Part shown: positions 24,848 to 33,982 of the stretch, piece by piece
Layout: every line of letters starts with the position of its first letter
How positions within the stretch are numbered: the first letter of the stretch is position 1
From: JACVRW01 sp963716215
Lineage (GTDB): Bacteria > Actinomycetota > Thermoleophilia > Solirubrobacterales > Thermoleophilaceae
Direction of reading: 5' to 3'
DNA length: 64,000 nt
NCBI GenBank assembly: GCA_963716215.1
Contig: OY970298.1
Location: 868,001 to 932,000, forward strand
Program-made: the position numbers and the translations under genes
Notes under the pieces: generated by a model
What the model was told of the DNA's origin: nothing
Seen by the model: the letters and a program-made list of their open reading frames with translations, nothing else
Databases searched by the model: none

Positions 24848-26806
24848 ATGATGCGCGGCCGCACGCTTGCGGGCATCGCGGTCGCCGCGGTCGCGCTGGT
24901 CGCCTCCAGCGCTCCGGCCGAGGCTGCCGATCTGCGCCTGCGCACATGCGAGCGCGTGCAGTGCGGGCGCCTCGCCGTGCCGCTGGATCGCACAGGCGCC
25001 GCCGGCGGCACCGTCTCGCTCTACGTGGAGCGGCGCCGGGCGGCCCGGCGCCCGGCGCGCGGGGTCACGCTGTTGCTGGCGGGCGGCCCGGGCCAGCCGG
25101 CCACCGGGGCCTACAACGACCGCTCGCGCAACCCGTACGGCGAGTTCCGCGCACTCACACCGAGCAACGACATCGTGGCGTTCGACGGCCGCGGAACCGG
25201 CCGTTCCGGTCTGCTGCGCTGCCCGGAGCTCGAGCGCGCCAGCCTGACCGACGCGGGCGCTGAGGCCGCCGCGTGCGCCCGGCGGCTGGGCCCGCGGCGC
25301 GCCTTCTACCGCACCAGCGACTCGGTGGACGACATCGAGGCGGTGCGTGCCGCGCTCGGGGTGGACAAGCTGACGCTGGTCGGCGTCTCGTACGGGACGT
25401 TCGTGGCCCAGGCCTACGCCGCGCGCTACCCGGCCCGCGTGGACCGCGTGCTGCTCGACTCGGTGCTCGACGTGTCGGGCTGGGATCCGTTCTACCTCGA
25501 CGTGTTCGGGGCCATCCCGCGCGTGCTCCGGTCGGTGTGCCGGGGTGGCTGCCGGCTGTTCACAGACGACGCCGTGGCCGACCTGGGCCGCCTGGTCACG
25601 CGCCTCGGCGGCCGCAGCCTGCGCGGCCGCGTGACGCTCCCCAGCGGACGCCGCGCGCGAGCGACGCTGACGCGCCAGGAGCTGTTCTTCACGGTCGTCG
25701 CTGGCGATCTCGACGAGTTCTCGCGCGCGGGCTTCCCGGGTGCCGTGGTGTCTGCGCTGCGCGGCGACACGGCCCCGATCCTCAGGCTCGAGCGCCACGC
25801 GGTCGTTGCCGAGGGCTCCGGCACGCCGCGGGAGTTCAGCACCGCCCTCTACGCCGCCACCGCCTGCGAGGAGATCCCGTTCCCGTGGACGCGCTTCTCC
25901 GCGCCCGCGACGCGCTTCGCCCAGATCTCCCAGGCCGTGGCCCAGATCCCCGAAGCTGCGCTCTACCCGTTCGACCGAGCCACCGACGAGGGCAACGACT
26001 TCATTCGCCTGTGCCGGAGCTGGCCGGAGGCCTCACCGGGGCCGGCGACGGCCCCGCCGGCCGGTTCGCTGCCCGACGTGCCGGTGCTGATGCTGGACGG
26101 CGAACTGGACCTGCGCACGCCGGTGGCCACCGCCCGCAGCGCCGCCGCGGACTGGCCGCGGGCGCAGGTGCTGACCGTGCCTACCACCGGGCACTCCACG
26201 CTGACAGCCGATTTCAGCGGCTGCGCCCAGCGCGCCGCGCGCACGTTCTTCCGCGGCGGGCGCGTGCCGGCCCGCTGTCGCCGCGCGGTGCCGCTGCTGC
26301 CTCCGCTGCCGCCCGCGCCGCTGTCGCTGGGCGAGCTGCGCGCCGCCAGGGGCGTCCCTGGTGTGCGCGGCAGGGCGATCAGCGCCGCCGAGCTGACCCT
26401 GTTCGACGTGTCGGTGGAGTTCCTGTCGACCGCGCTCACCAGCCCGACGCTCGACCTGCGCGGCGGCGGCCTGCGCGGCGGGCGCTGGTCGGTCGACCTG
26501 GCCAAGCGGCGGCCGGTGCTCCGGCTCGCCGAGGTCGAGTACCTGCCCGGCGTGCGCGTGAGCGGACTGGTCCGCGCGCTGGGAACGCGCCGCGAGGTGT
26601 CGCGGCTGCGACTCTCGGGGCCGGGCACTCCGGACGGCGAGCTGCGCTTCGAGGGCAGGTCGATCAGCGGCCACCTCGGCGGGCTGGCCGTGGACGCGCG
26701 GGTGGCGGGCAGGGCCGCCGCGGCCGCCCGCGCGGGCTCGACGGCGGCGCGGGCCGAGCTGATGCGCGCCGGTCTGCGGCTGGCGCAGCGGTCGCGCGTG
26801 CGCTGA
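24848..26806 (+). CDS. Secreted alpha/beta hydrolase with TAP-like C-terminal domain, copy 1
   Basis: 652 residues with a signal peptide ending near AEA at 23-27. The oxyanion-hole motif LLLAGGPGQPATG (about 76-87) and the nucleophile S181 in VGVSYGTFVA are those of tripeptidyl-aminopeptidase-like hydrolases (family S33). The acid lies in LDGELDLRTP and the histidine in TTGHSTLT. A further 150-residue domain after about 490 (LGELRAARGVPGVRGR onward) has strand-rich repeats and is shared with the next gene. It likely cleaves peptides or esters outside the cell. It is the first of two tandem paralogues. Confidence 0.87.
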   Translation: MMRGRTLAGIAVAAVALVASSAPAEAADLRLRTCERVQCGRLAVPLDRTGAAGGTVSLYVERRRAARRPARGVTLLLAGGPGQPATGAYNDRSRNPYGEFRALTPSNDIVAFDGRGTGRSGLLRCPELERASLTDAGAEAAACARRLGPRRAFYRTSDSVDDIEAVRAALGVDKLTLVGVSYGTFVAQAYAARYPARVDRVLLDSVLDVSGWDPFYLDVFGAIPRVLRSVCRGGCRLFTDDAVADLGRLVTRLGGRSLRGRVTLPSGRRARATLTRQELFFTVVAGDLDEFSRAGFPGAVVSALRGDTAPILRLERHAVVAEGSGTPREFSTALYAATACEEIPFPWTRFSAPATRFAQISQAVAQIPEAALYPFDRATDEGNDFIRLCRSWPEASPGPATAPPAGSLPDVPVLMLDGELDLRTPVATARSAAADWPRAQVLTVPTTGHSTLTADFSGCAQRAARTFFRGGRVPARCRRAVPLLPPLPPAPLSLGELRAARGVPGVRGRAISAAELTLFDVSVEFLSTALTSPTLDLRGGGLRGGRWSVDLAKRRPVLRLAEVEYLPGVRVSGLVRALGTRREVSRLRLSGPGTPDGELRFEGRSISGHLGGLAVDARVAGRAAAAARAGSTAARAELMRAGLRLAQRSRVR

Positions 26807-26842
26807 GCGCGAGTGCCACCCGTTCGGGCAGCGGCGCTCATA

Positions 26843-28759
26843 ATGGGCCCCGTGCGTCTCGCCGCCCTGCTCGCCGCCGCGGCGACCTCGCTGGTCCTGC
26901 TGCTCGCGCCGGCCGCCGAGGCGGCATTGCCCTTCAAGCGCTGCGGCGCCTTCCTGTTCGCGTGCGCCCGGCTGCAGGTGCCGCTCGACCGCACCGGCGT
27001 CACGCCGGGGCGGGTGTCCCTGTTCGTCAGGCGCATCCGCGCCGAGCAGCGTCCGCGCCGCGGGGCGCTGTTCGTGCTCGCCGGCGGCCCTGGGCAGTCG
27101 GCCACCAGGGCCTTCGAGGGCGACGGGCTCGGTGTGCTCTCGCCCGCGTTCAAGCGCCGCGATCTGATCGTGTTCGACCAGCGCGGCACCGGCCGCTCCG
27201 GCCTGCTGCGCTGCCGGCCGCTGGAGCGCTCCAACCTGTTCCGGGCGGGCCGCGCGGCGGGGCGCTGCGCCGCCAGCCTCGGCGCGCGCCGCCACCACTA
27301 CACCAGCCGCGCCTCGGTCGAGGACATCGAGGCGCTGCGCGTGGCGCTCGGGCTGGACCGGATCGCGCTCTACGGGACCTCTTACGGCGTGAAGGTGGCG
27401 CTCGGCTACGCGCTCACCTATCCCGCCAACGTCGAGCGGCTGGTGCTCGACTCGGTGCTGGAGGTGAGCGGCCCCGACCCGCTCTACCGGCCGACGCTCG
27501 AGGCGGTGCCGCGGGTGCTCCGCGCGCTCTGCCGCAGCGACTGCCGCTCGTTCACCGCTGACCCGCTGGCGGATCTGGCCGAGCTCGTGCGCCGCATGGG
27601 CGCCGGCGGGCTGCGCGGCTCGGTGGTCGACCCGAGCGGGCGCAGGCGCCCGGCTCGCCTCAGTCGCGGGGAGCTGTTCCTGATGCTGATCAGCGGCGAC
27701 TTCGACCCGGCCCTGCGCGCCGCGTTTCCGGGAGCGGTGCGGGCCGCGCTCGACGGCGACCGGGCGCCGCTGCTGCGCCTCGGGCGGCGTTCGTTCTCCG
27801 TGGAGGGCGAGCCGCCGCCGCCGGAGCTGATCAGCACCGCACTGTTCACCGCGACGACCTGCGAGGAGATGCGCTTACCCTGGCCGCGCACCGCGGCGCC
27901 CGACCCAGCCCAGCGGCGGCTCCAGGCGGAGGCGGCCGCGGAGGCGCTGCCGGAGCTCGCCCTCGCGCCCTTCGACCGCGGGACGCTGCTCGAGAACGAC
28001 CTGCTGCGTCTGTGCGACCGCTGGTCGGCGGCTCCGTCCGAGCCGGTGTTCGGCCCCGGCCCGCTGCCGGACGTGCCGGTGCTGCTGCTGGAGGGCGAGG
28101 ACGACCTGCGCACGCCGGTCGAGGGCGCCCGGCGAGTGGCCGCCCAGTTCCCGCAGGCGAAGCTGCTCGTGGCGCCCGCCACCGGGCACTCGGTCATCGG
28201 GGCGGACCAGTCCGGCTGCGCGGAGCGCGCGTTCGCGAGCTTCTTCCGCGGTGAGCGGGTGGTCACCCGCTGCCGCCGGCGCCCGCGTGAGTTCCTGCCC
28301 TCGCCACCACCGCCCACGACGTTGCGCGAGGTCGCGCCGGCGCGCGGTGTGAGCGGCGTGCGCGGCCGCGCGTTGACCGCGCTGGCGCTGACGCTGCGCG
28401 ACGTGGGCGAGGACGCCCTGACGCGCTTCATCCTCGACGAGCGCGATCCCGACCTGGCGCGAGGCGGGGGGCTGCGCGGCGGGCGCTATCGCATCGACGG
28501 GCACAACCGACTCCACCTCGCGCGCGTCGTCATGGTCCCGGGCGTTCGGGTGAGCGGGACGGTCAGCCGCTTCGGCGCTCCCCGCGAGCGCGGGCGCCTG
28601 CGCTTGAGCGGGCCGGCCACGCCGGACGGCGTGCTGAGGCTGCGCGGGCGCAAGGTGGTAGGTCGCCTCGGCGGCAAGCCGGTCCACGGCACGCTGTCGG
28701 CCCGGGCGAGCACGTCGCGCCTGCAGGCCGCGGCTGCGCGGCTTCCAGGGCCGCGCTAG
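26843..28759 (+). CDS. Secreted alpha/beta hydrolase with TAP-like C-terminal domain, copy 2
   Basis: 638 residues, paralogous to the preceding gene along its whole length. Signal peptide to about 28 (ending AEA), VLAGGPGQSATRA for the oxyanion hole, S180 in LYGTSYGVKV, LEGEDDLRTP for the acid and PATGHSVIG for the histidine. The C-terminal strand-rich domain begins at REVAPARGVSGVRGRA. The ATG at 26843 is 36 bp past the first gene, with no good ribosome binding site. The stop is a CTAG shared with the convergent TetR gene. Confidence 0.86.
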   Translation: MGPVRLAALLAAAATSLVLLLAPAAEAALPFKRCGAFLFACARLQVPLDRTGVTPGRVSLFVRRIRAEQRPRRGALFVLAGGPGQSATRAFEGDGLGVLSPAFKRRDLIVFDQRGTGRSGLLRCRPLERSNLFRAGRAAGRCAASLGARRHHYTSRASVEDIEALRVALGLDRIALYGTSYGVKVALGYALTYPANVERLVLDSVLEVSGPDPLYRPTLEAVPRVLRALCRSDCRSFTADPLADLAELVRRMGAGGLRGSVVDPSGRRRPARLSRGELFLMLISGDFDPALRAAFPGAVRAALDGDRAPLLRLGRRSFSVEGEPPPPELISTALFTATTCEEMRLPWPRTAAPDPAQRRLQAEAAAEALPELALAPFDRGTLLENDLLRLCDRWSAAPSEPVFGPGPLPDVPVLLLEGEDDLRTPVEGARRVAAQFPQAKLLVAPATGHSVIGADQSGCAERAFASFFRGERVVTRCRRRPREFLPSPPPPTTLREVAPARGVSGVRGRALTALALTLRDVGEDALTRFILDERDPDLARGGGLRGGRYRIDGHNRLHLARVVMVPGVRVSGTVSRFGAPRERGRLRLSGPATPDGVLRLRGRKVVGRLGGKPVHGTLSARASTSRLQAAAARLPGPR

Positions 28760-29364
28760 GGCGCGGCCTGCGCCCTCAGCCCGGCGAAGAAGGTGGCCAT
28801 CATCTCCCCGAACAGCGATTCGGGCACGGCCTCGGGCTCGAGCAGGCGCTCGAGCGCCATCCCGTTCGCCATCGCGAAGGCCATGGCCGCGACCCGGTCG
28901 GGCGGCGTGACCGGCTCGATGCCGAGCCGCTCGACCCGGCGCGCCAGCAGGTCCGCCAGGCGCTCGCGCAGAGCGCCGTAGCGCGCCACCAGCTGGACGC
29001 GGAATCCCTCGTTGCGCACGGCGTGCACGGCGAATTCGAAGAAGAGCCGGTGCCACTCGGGCTCGGCCGCCAGCATCCGCATCAGGCCCTCGGCGGCCTC
29101 GCGGGCCTGCTCGTCAGGGTCGGCCTCGGTCGACAGGATGCGATCGAGCTCTGCGAGCCGGGCGTCGAAGTGGGTCTCCAGCATGGCCAGGAAGAGCTCT
29201 TCCTTGCTGCTGAAGTTCGCGTACACGGCGCCCTTGGTGAAGCCGGCCGACTGTGCCACCTCGTCGAGCGAGGCGCCCTCGATGCCGCGACGCACGGCAA
29301 CCGCGGCGGCCGAGTCCATCAGCCGGGCGCGCGTGTGAGCCTGACGCTCCTTGCGGGTCGTCAC
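28756..29364 (-). CDS. TetR-family transcriptional regulator
   Basis: 202 residues. The N-terminal HTH (RKERQAHTRARLMDSAAAVAVRRG, then ASLDEVAQSAGFTKGAVYANFSSKEELF) is a textbook TetR domain; the remainder is a helical ligand-binding domain. The GTG start overlaps the stop of the P450 gene (GTGA), so the regulator is made from the same transcript and probably controls the P450 in response to its substrate. No operator was found near the P450 promoter. Confidence 0.92.
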   Translation of the reverse strand: MTTRKERQAHTRARLMDSAAAVAVRRGIEGASLDEVAQSAGFTKGAVYANFSSKEELFLAMLETHFDARLAELDRILSTEADPDEQAREAAEGLMRMLAAEPEWHRLFFEFAVHAVRNEGFRVQLVARYGALRERLADLLARRVERLGIEPVTPPDRVAAMAFAMANGMALERLLEPEAVPESLFGEMMATFFAGLRAQAAP

Positions 29365-30692
29365 GCGGCGGCTGGGACGCGCGCGGGCTCGCGCACCCGT
29401 TCCACGACGACCTCGCCGCCGCGCTCCGGCACCAGCGTGATCGCTCGCCGGGCGATGCGCTCGGGCCGGGCGTCGGCGGGGCGCATCGAGAGGCGGCTGA
29501 CGAGCTCGCGCAGCACGACCCTCATCTCGAACAGTGCGAAGCTCGCTCCGAGGCAGCGGCGCACGCCGCCGCCGAACGGGATCCAGCTGTAGGTGCCGGC
29601 GGGCTGCTCGATGAACCGCTCTGGGCGGAAGGCGTACGGCTCGGGGTAGATGTCCGGGCGGCGGTGCATCAGGTAGATGCACGGCGCCAGGTTCACCCCG
29701 GCGGGCAGCACGCGGCCGCCGATCTCGGTGGGCTCGGTCAGGCGCCGCAGCACCAGCGCCAGGATCGGGCGCAGGCGCAACGTCTCCTTGCACACGGCGT
29801 CCACGTAGTCGTCGTTGCCGGCGGCGACCTCGTCGCGCAGACGCTCCAGCACACGCGGGTTGCGCACGAGGCGCTCGACCGCCCACGCCAGCGAGGAGGC
29901 GGTCGTCTCGTGACCGGCCACCAGCAGCGTCATCAGCTCGTCGCGCAGCTCCTCGTCGCTCATCGGCCGGCCGTCCTCGTGGCGGGCCTGGAGCAGCAGC
30001 GACAGCACGTCGTCGCGCTCGTCGAGGTCCGGCGCGTCGCGGCGCTCGCTGATCTCCTCGTAGATGAGCTCGTCGGCCGGGCCGCGCACGCGACCGAACA
30101 GGCCCAGCTTCTCGATGCGCCGCGGGCCGAGCGTGGCCAGCATCGCCATGCGCCGTGGGTCGGAGCCCCACTCGAGCGCGGTGGCCAGCGTGCTGCGCAG
30201 ACGGTCGCGGCGCGCGCCGTCCTGCACGCCGAAGACCGTGCGCATGATCACCTCGAGGGTGATGCGCTGCATCGCCGGCCGGACCGCGTAGGGCTGACCC
30301 GCCGGCCAGGTGTCGATTTCCGCTGCCGCGACCTCCGCCATCACCTGCTCGTAGCCGCGCATGCGCTCGCCGTGGAACGAGGGCAGCATCAGCTTGCGCT
30401 GGGACATGTGGGCGGCTTCGTCCAGCAGCAGCACCGAGTAGTGCCCGAGCATCGGCAGGAGCACGACGTTGGCCTCTCCGGCGTGGAACACGCGCGGGTC
30501 GCCGGTGAAGACCTGCTTGACCGCGTCTGGGTGGGCGAGGAACACCCAGGTGCCCTCGTGCGCGATCCGCAGCGTGAACATGTCGCCGTAACGGCGCTGG
30601 CAGTCCTCGAGCATCGCCCCCGGCCGGTAGATCCAGCGCACCGTCTGCCGCAGGCGGGAGGCGGTCGGACCGGGCGGCACCGTGGCAGTCAC
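29361..30692 (-). CDS. Cytochrome P450
   Basis: 443 residues. The I-helix oxygen-activating motif is AGHETTASSLAW, the K-helix is CKETLRLRP (ExxR), and the haem-binding loop is FGGGVRRCLGASFA with proximal Cys at C380. It needs external ferredoxin or flavodoxin reductants, which are not encoded nearby. The GTG start lies 7 nt after a TACTCT box (leaderless). The gene is co-transcribed with TetR. The substrate is unknown. Confidence 0.95.
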   Translation of the reverse strand: MTATVPPGPTASRLRQTVRWIYRPGAMLEDCQRRYGDMFTLRIAHEGTWVFLAHPDAVKQVFTGDPRVFHAGEANVVLLPMLGHYSVLLLDEAAHMSQRKLMLPSFHGERMRGYEQVMAEVAAAEIDTWPAGQPYAVRPAMQRITLEVIMRTVFGVQDGARRDRLRSTLATALEWGSDPRRMAMLATLGPRRIEKLGLFGRVRGPADELIYEEISERRDAPDLDERDDVLSLLLQARHEDGRPMSDEELRDELMTLLVAGHETTASSLAWAVERLVRNPRVLERLRDEVAAGNDDYVDAVCKETLRLRPILALVLRRLTEPTEIGGRVLPAGVNLAPCIYLMHRRPDIYPEPYAFRPERFIEQPAGTYSWIPFGGGVRRCLGASFALFEMRVVLRELVSRLSMRPADARPERIARRAITLVPERGGEVVVERVREPARVPAAA

Positions 30693-30699
30693 ATACCGA

Positions 30700-30705
30700 A
30701 GAGTA
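30700..30705 (-). promoter_or_regulatory. -10 box of the leaderless P450-TetR promoter
   Basis: TACTCT on the minus strand, 7 nt before the GTG at 30692. It lies between the P450 start and the end of the TauE gene. Confidence 0.55.
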
Positions 30706-30713
30706 TCTGAACC

Positions 30714-31598
30714 TCAGGGAATCTGCTGGCGCGCCCGGCGCGCGCGGGTCATCGTCACGATCAGCAGCACCACCACGCCGACCGGGAATGGCACGATCAC
30801 GGCGATCGGAATGCCCAGGCCGGCCTTGATCAGCAGCGCCAGGCCGGCGCCGATCAGAACCAAGGCGAGCGTGGTGCGCAGCACCGCCGGCTGCACCCGC
30901 ACCGACCAGTGGCTGCCGAGCCAGACGCCCGGGATCGAGCCGATCAGGATGTTGCCGACGAGCCCGAAGTCGACGTTGCCGGCGGCCACGTGCGCCAGGC
31001 CGGCGGCCCAGAGCAGGATGGCGGCGTGGAAGACGTCGGTGCCGACCACTCGCGTGGGCGTGAGGCGGAACAGCAGGATCAGGCCGACCGCGATCAGCGC
31101 GCCGCTGCCGGCTGACGTGATCCCGAGAACGAAGCCGACACACAGCCCGAGCGCGACGGCGGCGACCTTGTGACGTGTCTCGAGCTCGATCGTGTCGCGC
31201 TCGCGTGCGTGCATGCTCTTGAGGAAGGCGCGCACGAGTGTGGCGGCACCGGTGAGCAGCAGGGCGCCGGCCAGCAGTGTCAGCAGCAGGTCGTCGAAGT
31301 CCTGCCCGGCCGCTTCCTCGAGCGCGTCCAGCACGTAGACGCCGGCGATGGCCGCGGGCACAGAGCCGATCGCCATCCAGCTCGACAGCCGAATGTCCAC
31401 GGTGCGCTGGCTCCAGTGCTTGTAGCCGCCGACCGTCTTCGTCACGGCGGCGTAGGCCAGGTCGGTGCCAATCGCCGTAATCGGGGTGACGCCGAACACC
31501 AGGATCAGCATCGGCGTCATCAGCGAACCCCCGCCGATGCCTGTCATGCCGACGAGCACGCCGACCCCGAGGCCGAACGCGATCAGGGCGAAATCCAC
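30714..31598 (-). CDS. TauE/SafE-family sulfite/organosulfonate exporter
   Basis: 294 residues and about eight transmembrane helices in two inverted halves. The first repeat begins ALIAFGLGVGVLVGMTGIGGGS, the second ALGLCVGFVLGITSAGSGAL, the typical signature of this family. It lies directly downstream of the assimilatory sulfate reduction operon on the same strand, so export of sulfite or another sulfonate overflow is the natural guess. Its GTG start has its own TAGGCT box 7 nt upstream, so it can be made separately from the operon. Confidence 0.88.
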   Translation of the reverse strand: MDFALIAFGLGVGVLVGMTGIGGGSLMTPMLILVFGVTPITAIGTDLAYAAVTKTVGGYKHWSQRTVDIRLSSWMAIGSVPAAIAGVYVLDALEEAAGQDFDDLLLTLLAGALLLTGAATLVRAFLKSMHARERDTIELETRHKVAAVALGLCVGFVLGITSAGSGALIAVGLILLFRLTPTRVVGTDVFHAAILLWAAGLAHVAAGNVDFGLVGNILIGSIPGVWLGSHWSVRVQPAVLRTTLALVLIGAGLALLIKAGLGIPIAVIVPFPVGVVVLLIVTMTRARRARQQIP

Positions 31599-31605
31599 GG
31601 CGAGC

Positions 31606-31611
31606 AGCCTA
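31606..31611 (-). promoter_or_regulatory. -10 box of a leaderless promoter (TauE)
   Basis: TAGGCT on the minus strand, 7 nt before the GTG at 31598. Confidence 0.5.
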
Positions 31612-31635
31612 GCCGGACCGGGGAGAGCGGAGGGT

Positions 31636-31675
31636 GGGTCGAGTTATGCCCCCATATGGGTCCGGAACTCGACCC
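31636..31675 (-). terminator. Hairpin between the cys operon and TauE
   Basis: Perfect 10-bp inverted repeat (31636-31645 with 31666-31675) around a 20-nt loop, 59 bp past the cysN stop. No T tract. Together with the repeat element beside it, it probably ends the sulfate-reduction transcript. Confidence 0.55.
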
Positions 31676-31690
31676 GCCCCCCGGGCCCTA

Positions 31691-31733
31691 GCCGGACCGG
31701 CCAGCGTGCCACGGGGCGCGAGCCCCAGCTGGC
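31691..31733 (-). repeat. Stop-anchored GC hairpin repeat, cysN copy
   Basis: Begins at the base after the cysN TAA. It contains the hairpin GGGGC-TCGC-GCCCC (31713-31726) and then GTGGCACGCTGGCCGGTC. The same hairpin and 18-mer occur in the tandem copies after the DUF3352 lipoprotein at 40711, one of them with a single mismatch. GCCAGC and GCTGGC form an outer inverted pair. Probably a transcription terminator. Confidence 0.65.
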
Positions 31734-33020
31734 TTACAGCACCATGCCCGCACCGACGGTGTCGTTCGTCGACTCGTCGATGAGGATGAACGCGCCGGTG
31801 GCGCGGTTGCGCCGGTACTCGTCCACGAACAGCGGGGTGGACAGGCGCAGCCGCAGGCGCCCGATCTCGTTCAGCTCGAGCACGCCGGCGTCCTTCTCGC
31901 GGTGGAGGGAGTTCACGTCGATGCGGTACCGCACCTCCTCGACCTTGGCCAGGGCCGTGCGGGTGGTGTGCTTGATCCGGTAGCGCGACGAGGGCGACAG
32001 CGGGCGCTCGGACATCCAGCACACCATCGCGTCGATCTCGCGGGCCTCGGTGGGGCGGTTCTCGGGCCGGCAGATCATGTCGCCGCGCGACACGTCGATG
32101 TCGTCCTCGAGCCGCAGGGTCACCGACAGCGGCGGGTACGCCTCCTCGAGCTCGCCCTCGTACGCGTCGATGGAGGCGATCCGAGTGGTGCGGCCGGAGG
32201 GAAGCACGACGACCTCGTCGCCCGCGCGCAGCACCCCGGAGGCGACCTCGCCGGCGTAGCCGCGGTAGTCGTGGTGCTCGTCGGTCATCGGGCGCACCAC
32301 CCACTGCACCGGGAAGCGCGGGTCGCGCAGGTTGCGGTCGGACGCCACGTGCACGTGCTCGAGGTGGTACAGCAGCGACGGGCCCTCGTACCAGCCCATG
32401 TGCTCCGAGCGCTCCACGACGTTGTCCCCGTGGAGGGCCGAGATCGGGATGAACGTGACGTCGTGGATGTCCAGCTTCGCCAGCCAGCCCGAGAAGTCCG
32501 AGGTGATGCGGTCGAATACGGACTGGTCGTGGTCGACCAGGTCCATCTTGTTGACGCACACGACGAGATGGGGGATGCGCAGCAGCGAGGCGATGAACGC
32601 GTGCCGGCGCGACTGCTCGAGCACGCCCTTGCGCGCGTCGACGAGGACGAGCGCGAGGTCGGCGGTGGAGGCGCCGGTGACCATGTTGCGCGTGTACTGC
32701 TCGTGGCCGGGTGTGTCGGCGATGATGAACTTGCGCCGCGGCGTGTGGAAATAGCGGTAGGCGACGTCGATCGTGATGCCCTGCTCGCGCTCGGCGCGCA
32801 GGCCGTCGGTGAGCAGGGCCAGGTTCACGTAGCCGTCGCCGCGCTGCTTGGAGCTGCGCTCGACGTGCTCGAGCTGGTCCTCGAAGATCGACTTGGTGTC
32901 GAACAGCAGGCGCCCGATCAGGGTCGACTTGCCGTCGTCCACGGAGCCCGCTGTGGCGAAGCGGACGAGCTCGGAGGTGGCGGCCGACGGCGGGTTGCCG
33001 TTGGTGGCCGCCCCGGTCAG
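31734..33020 (-). CDS. cysN: Sulfate adenylyltransferase subunit 1 (GTPase)
   Basis: 428 residues, an EF-Tu-like GTPase that drives ATP sulfurylase activity with CysD. G1 is AGSVDDGKST (24-33), DTPGHEQY is G3 and NKMDL is G4. There is no fused APS kinase domain. The start is unusual: no ATG, GTG or TTG lies in frame between the CysD stop and the G1 loop, but CTG at 33018-33020 overlaps the CysD TGA (CTGA) and has AAGGAGGG 6 nt upstream. I therefore take CTG as the start. It is the last gene of the cys operon. Confidence 0.92.
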   Translation of the reverse strand: MTGAATNGNPPSAATSELVRFATAGSVDDGKSTLIGRLLFDTKSIFEDQLEHVERSSKQRGDGYVNLALLTDGLRAEREQGITIDVAYRYFHTPRRKFIIADTPGHEQYTRNMVTGASTADLALVLVDARKGVLEQSRRHAFIASLLRIPHLVVCVNKMDLVDHDQSVFDRITSDFSGWLAKLDIHDVTFIPISALHGDNVVERSEHMGWYEGPSLLYHLEHVHVASDRNLRDPRFPVQWVVRPMTDEHHDYRGYAGEVASGVLRAGDEVVVLPSGRTTRIASIDAYEGELEEAYPPLSVTLRLEDDIDVSRGDMICRPENRPTEAREIDAMVCWMSERPLSPSSRYRIKHTTRTALAKVEEVRYRIDVNSLHREKDAGVLELNEIGRLRLRLSTPLFVDEYRRNRATGAFILIDESTNDTVGAGMVL

Positions 33021-33982
33021 AAGTAGCCCTCCTTCTTGCGGTCCTCCATGGCCGCCTCGGAGACGCGGTCGTCGGCGCGGGTCTCGCCGCGCTCGGTGAT
33101 CCGCGTGGCGGCGATCTCCTCGACCACCTCCGCGAGGGTCGCGGCGGTCGACGCCACGGCGCCGGTGCAGCTCATGTCGCCGACGGTCCGGAAGCGCACC
33201 GAGGCCGCGAACGACTCCTCGTCGGGCAGCAGCTCGACGAACTCGGAGGTGGCGTAGAGCATCCCGTCGCGCTTGAAGACCTGGCGCTCGTGGGCGAAGT
33301 AGATCGACGGCAGCTCGATCCGCTCCTCGTGGATGTACTGCCACACGTCGAGCTCGGTCCAGTTCGAGAGCGGGAAGACACGCACGTGCTCGCCCGGCTT
33401 GATGTGGCCGTTGTAGAGGTTCCAGAGCTCGGGGCGCTGCGCCTTCGGGTCCCACTGGCCGAAGTCGTCGCGAAACGAGAGGATGCGCTCCTTCGCGCGG
33501 GCACGTTCCTCGTCGCGACGCGCGCCGCCGAAGGCGGCCTTGAAGCCGTGCTCTTCGATGGCGTCGAGCAGGGTCACCGACTGCAGCCGGTTGCGGGACG
33601 CCCGCGGGCCGGTCTCCTCGACCACCCGGCCCTTGTCGATCGAGTCCTGGACGCTGGCAACGATCAGCCGCGCCCCGGTCTCGGCGACCACCTGGTCGCG
33701 GTACTCGATCACCTCGGGGAAGTTATGGCCCGTGTCGACGTGCATGATCGGGCACGGGAGGGCGCCCGGGTAGAAGGCCTTGCGCGCGAGGTGCAACAGG
33801 ATCGCGGAGTCCTTCCCGCCGGAGAAGAGCAGCACCCCGCGCTCGACCTCGGCGGCCACCTCGCGGATCACGTGAATGGCCTCCGACTCGAGTGCGCGGA
33901 GGTGTGAGATCTCGTAGCTCATTTCGTCGTCGCGCAGGATATTCGTCCGTGCGCGCCCCGCCGGGCTGTCGAGCACGCTCAT
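33017..33982 (-). CDS. cysD: Sulfate adenylyltransferase subunit 2
   Basis: 321 residues. The PP-loop ATP pyrophosphatase signature VLLFSGGKDSAILLHLA is near residue 50, and the family segments CPIMHVDTGHNFPEVIEYRD, FKAAFGGARRDEERARAKERI and PLSNWTELDVWQYI follow. It forms adenosine 5'-phosphosulfate with CysN. The ATG at 33982 overlaps the cysH stop (ATGA), which sets the start about 33 residues before the first widely conserved motif. Stop overlaps the CTG start of cysN. Confidence 0.95.
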   Translation of the reverse strand: MSVLDSPAGRARTNILRDDEMSYEISHLRALESEAIHVIREVAAEVERGVLLFSGGKDSAILLHLARKAFYPGALPCPIMHVDTGHNFPEVIEYRDQVVAETGARLIVASVQDSIDKGRVVEETGPRASRNRLQSVTLLDAIEEHGFKAAFGGARRDEERARAKERILSFRDDFGQWDPKAQRPELWNLYNGHIKPGEHVRVFPLSNWTELDVWQYIHEERIELPSIYFAHERQVFKRDGMLYATSEFVELLPDEESFAASVRFRTVGDMSCTGAVASTAATLAEVVEEIAATRITERGETRADDRVSEAAMEDRKKEGYF

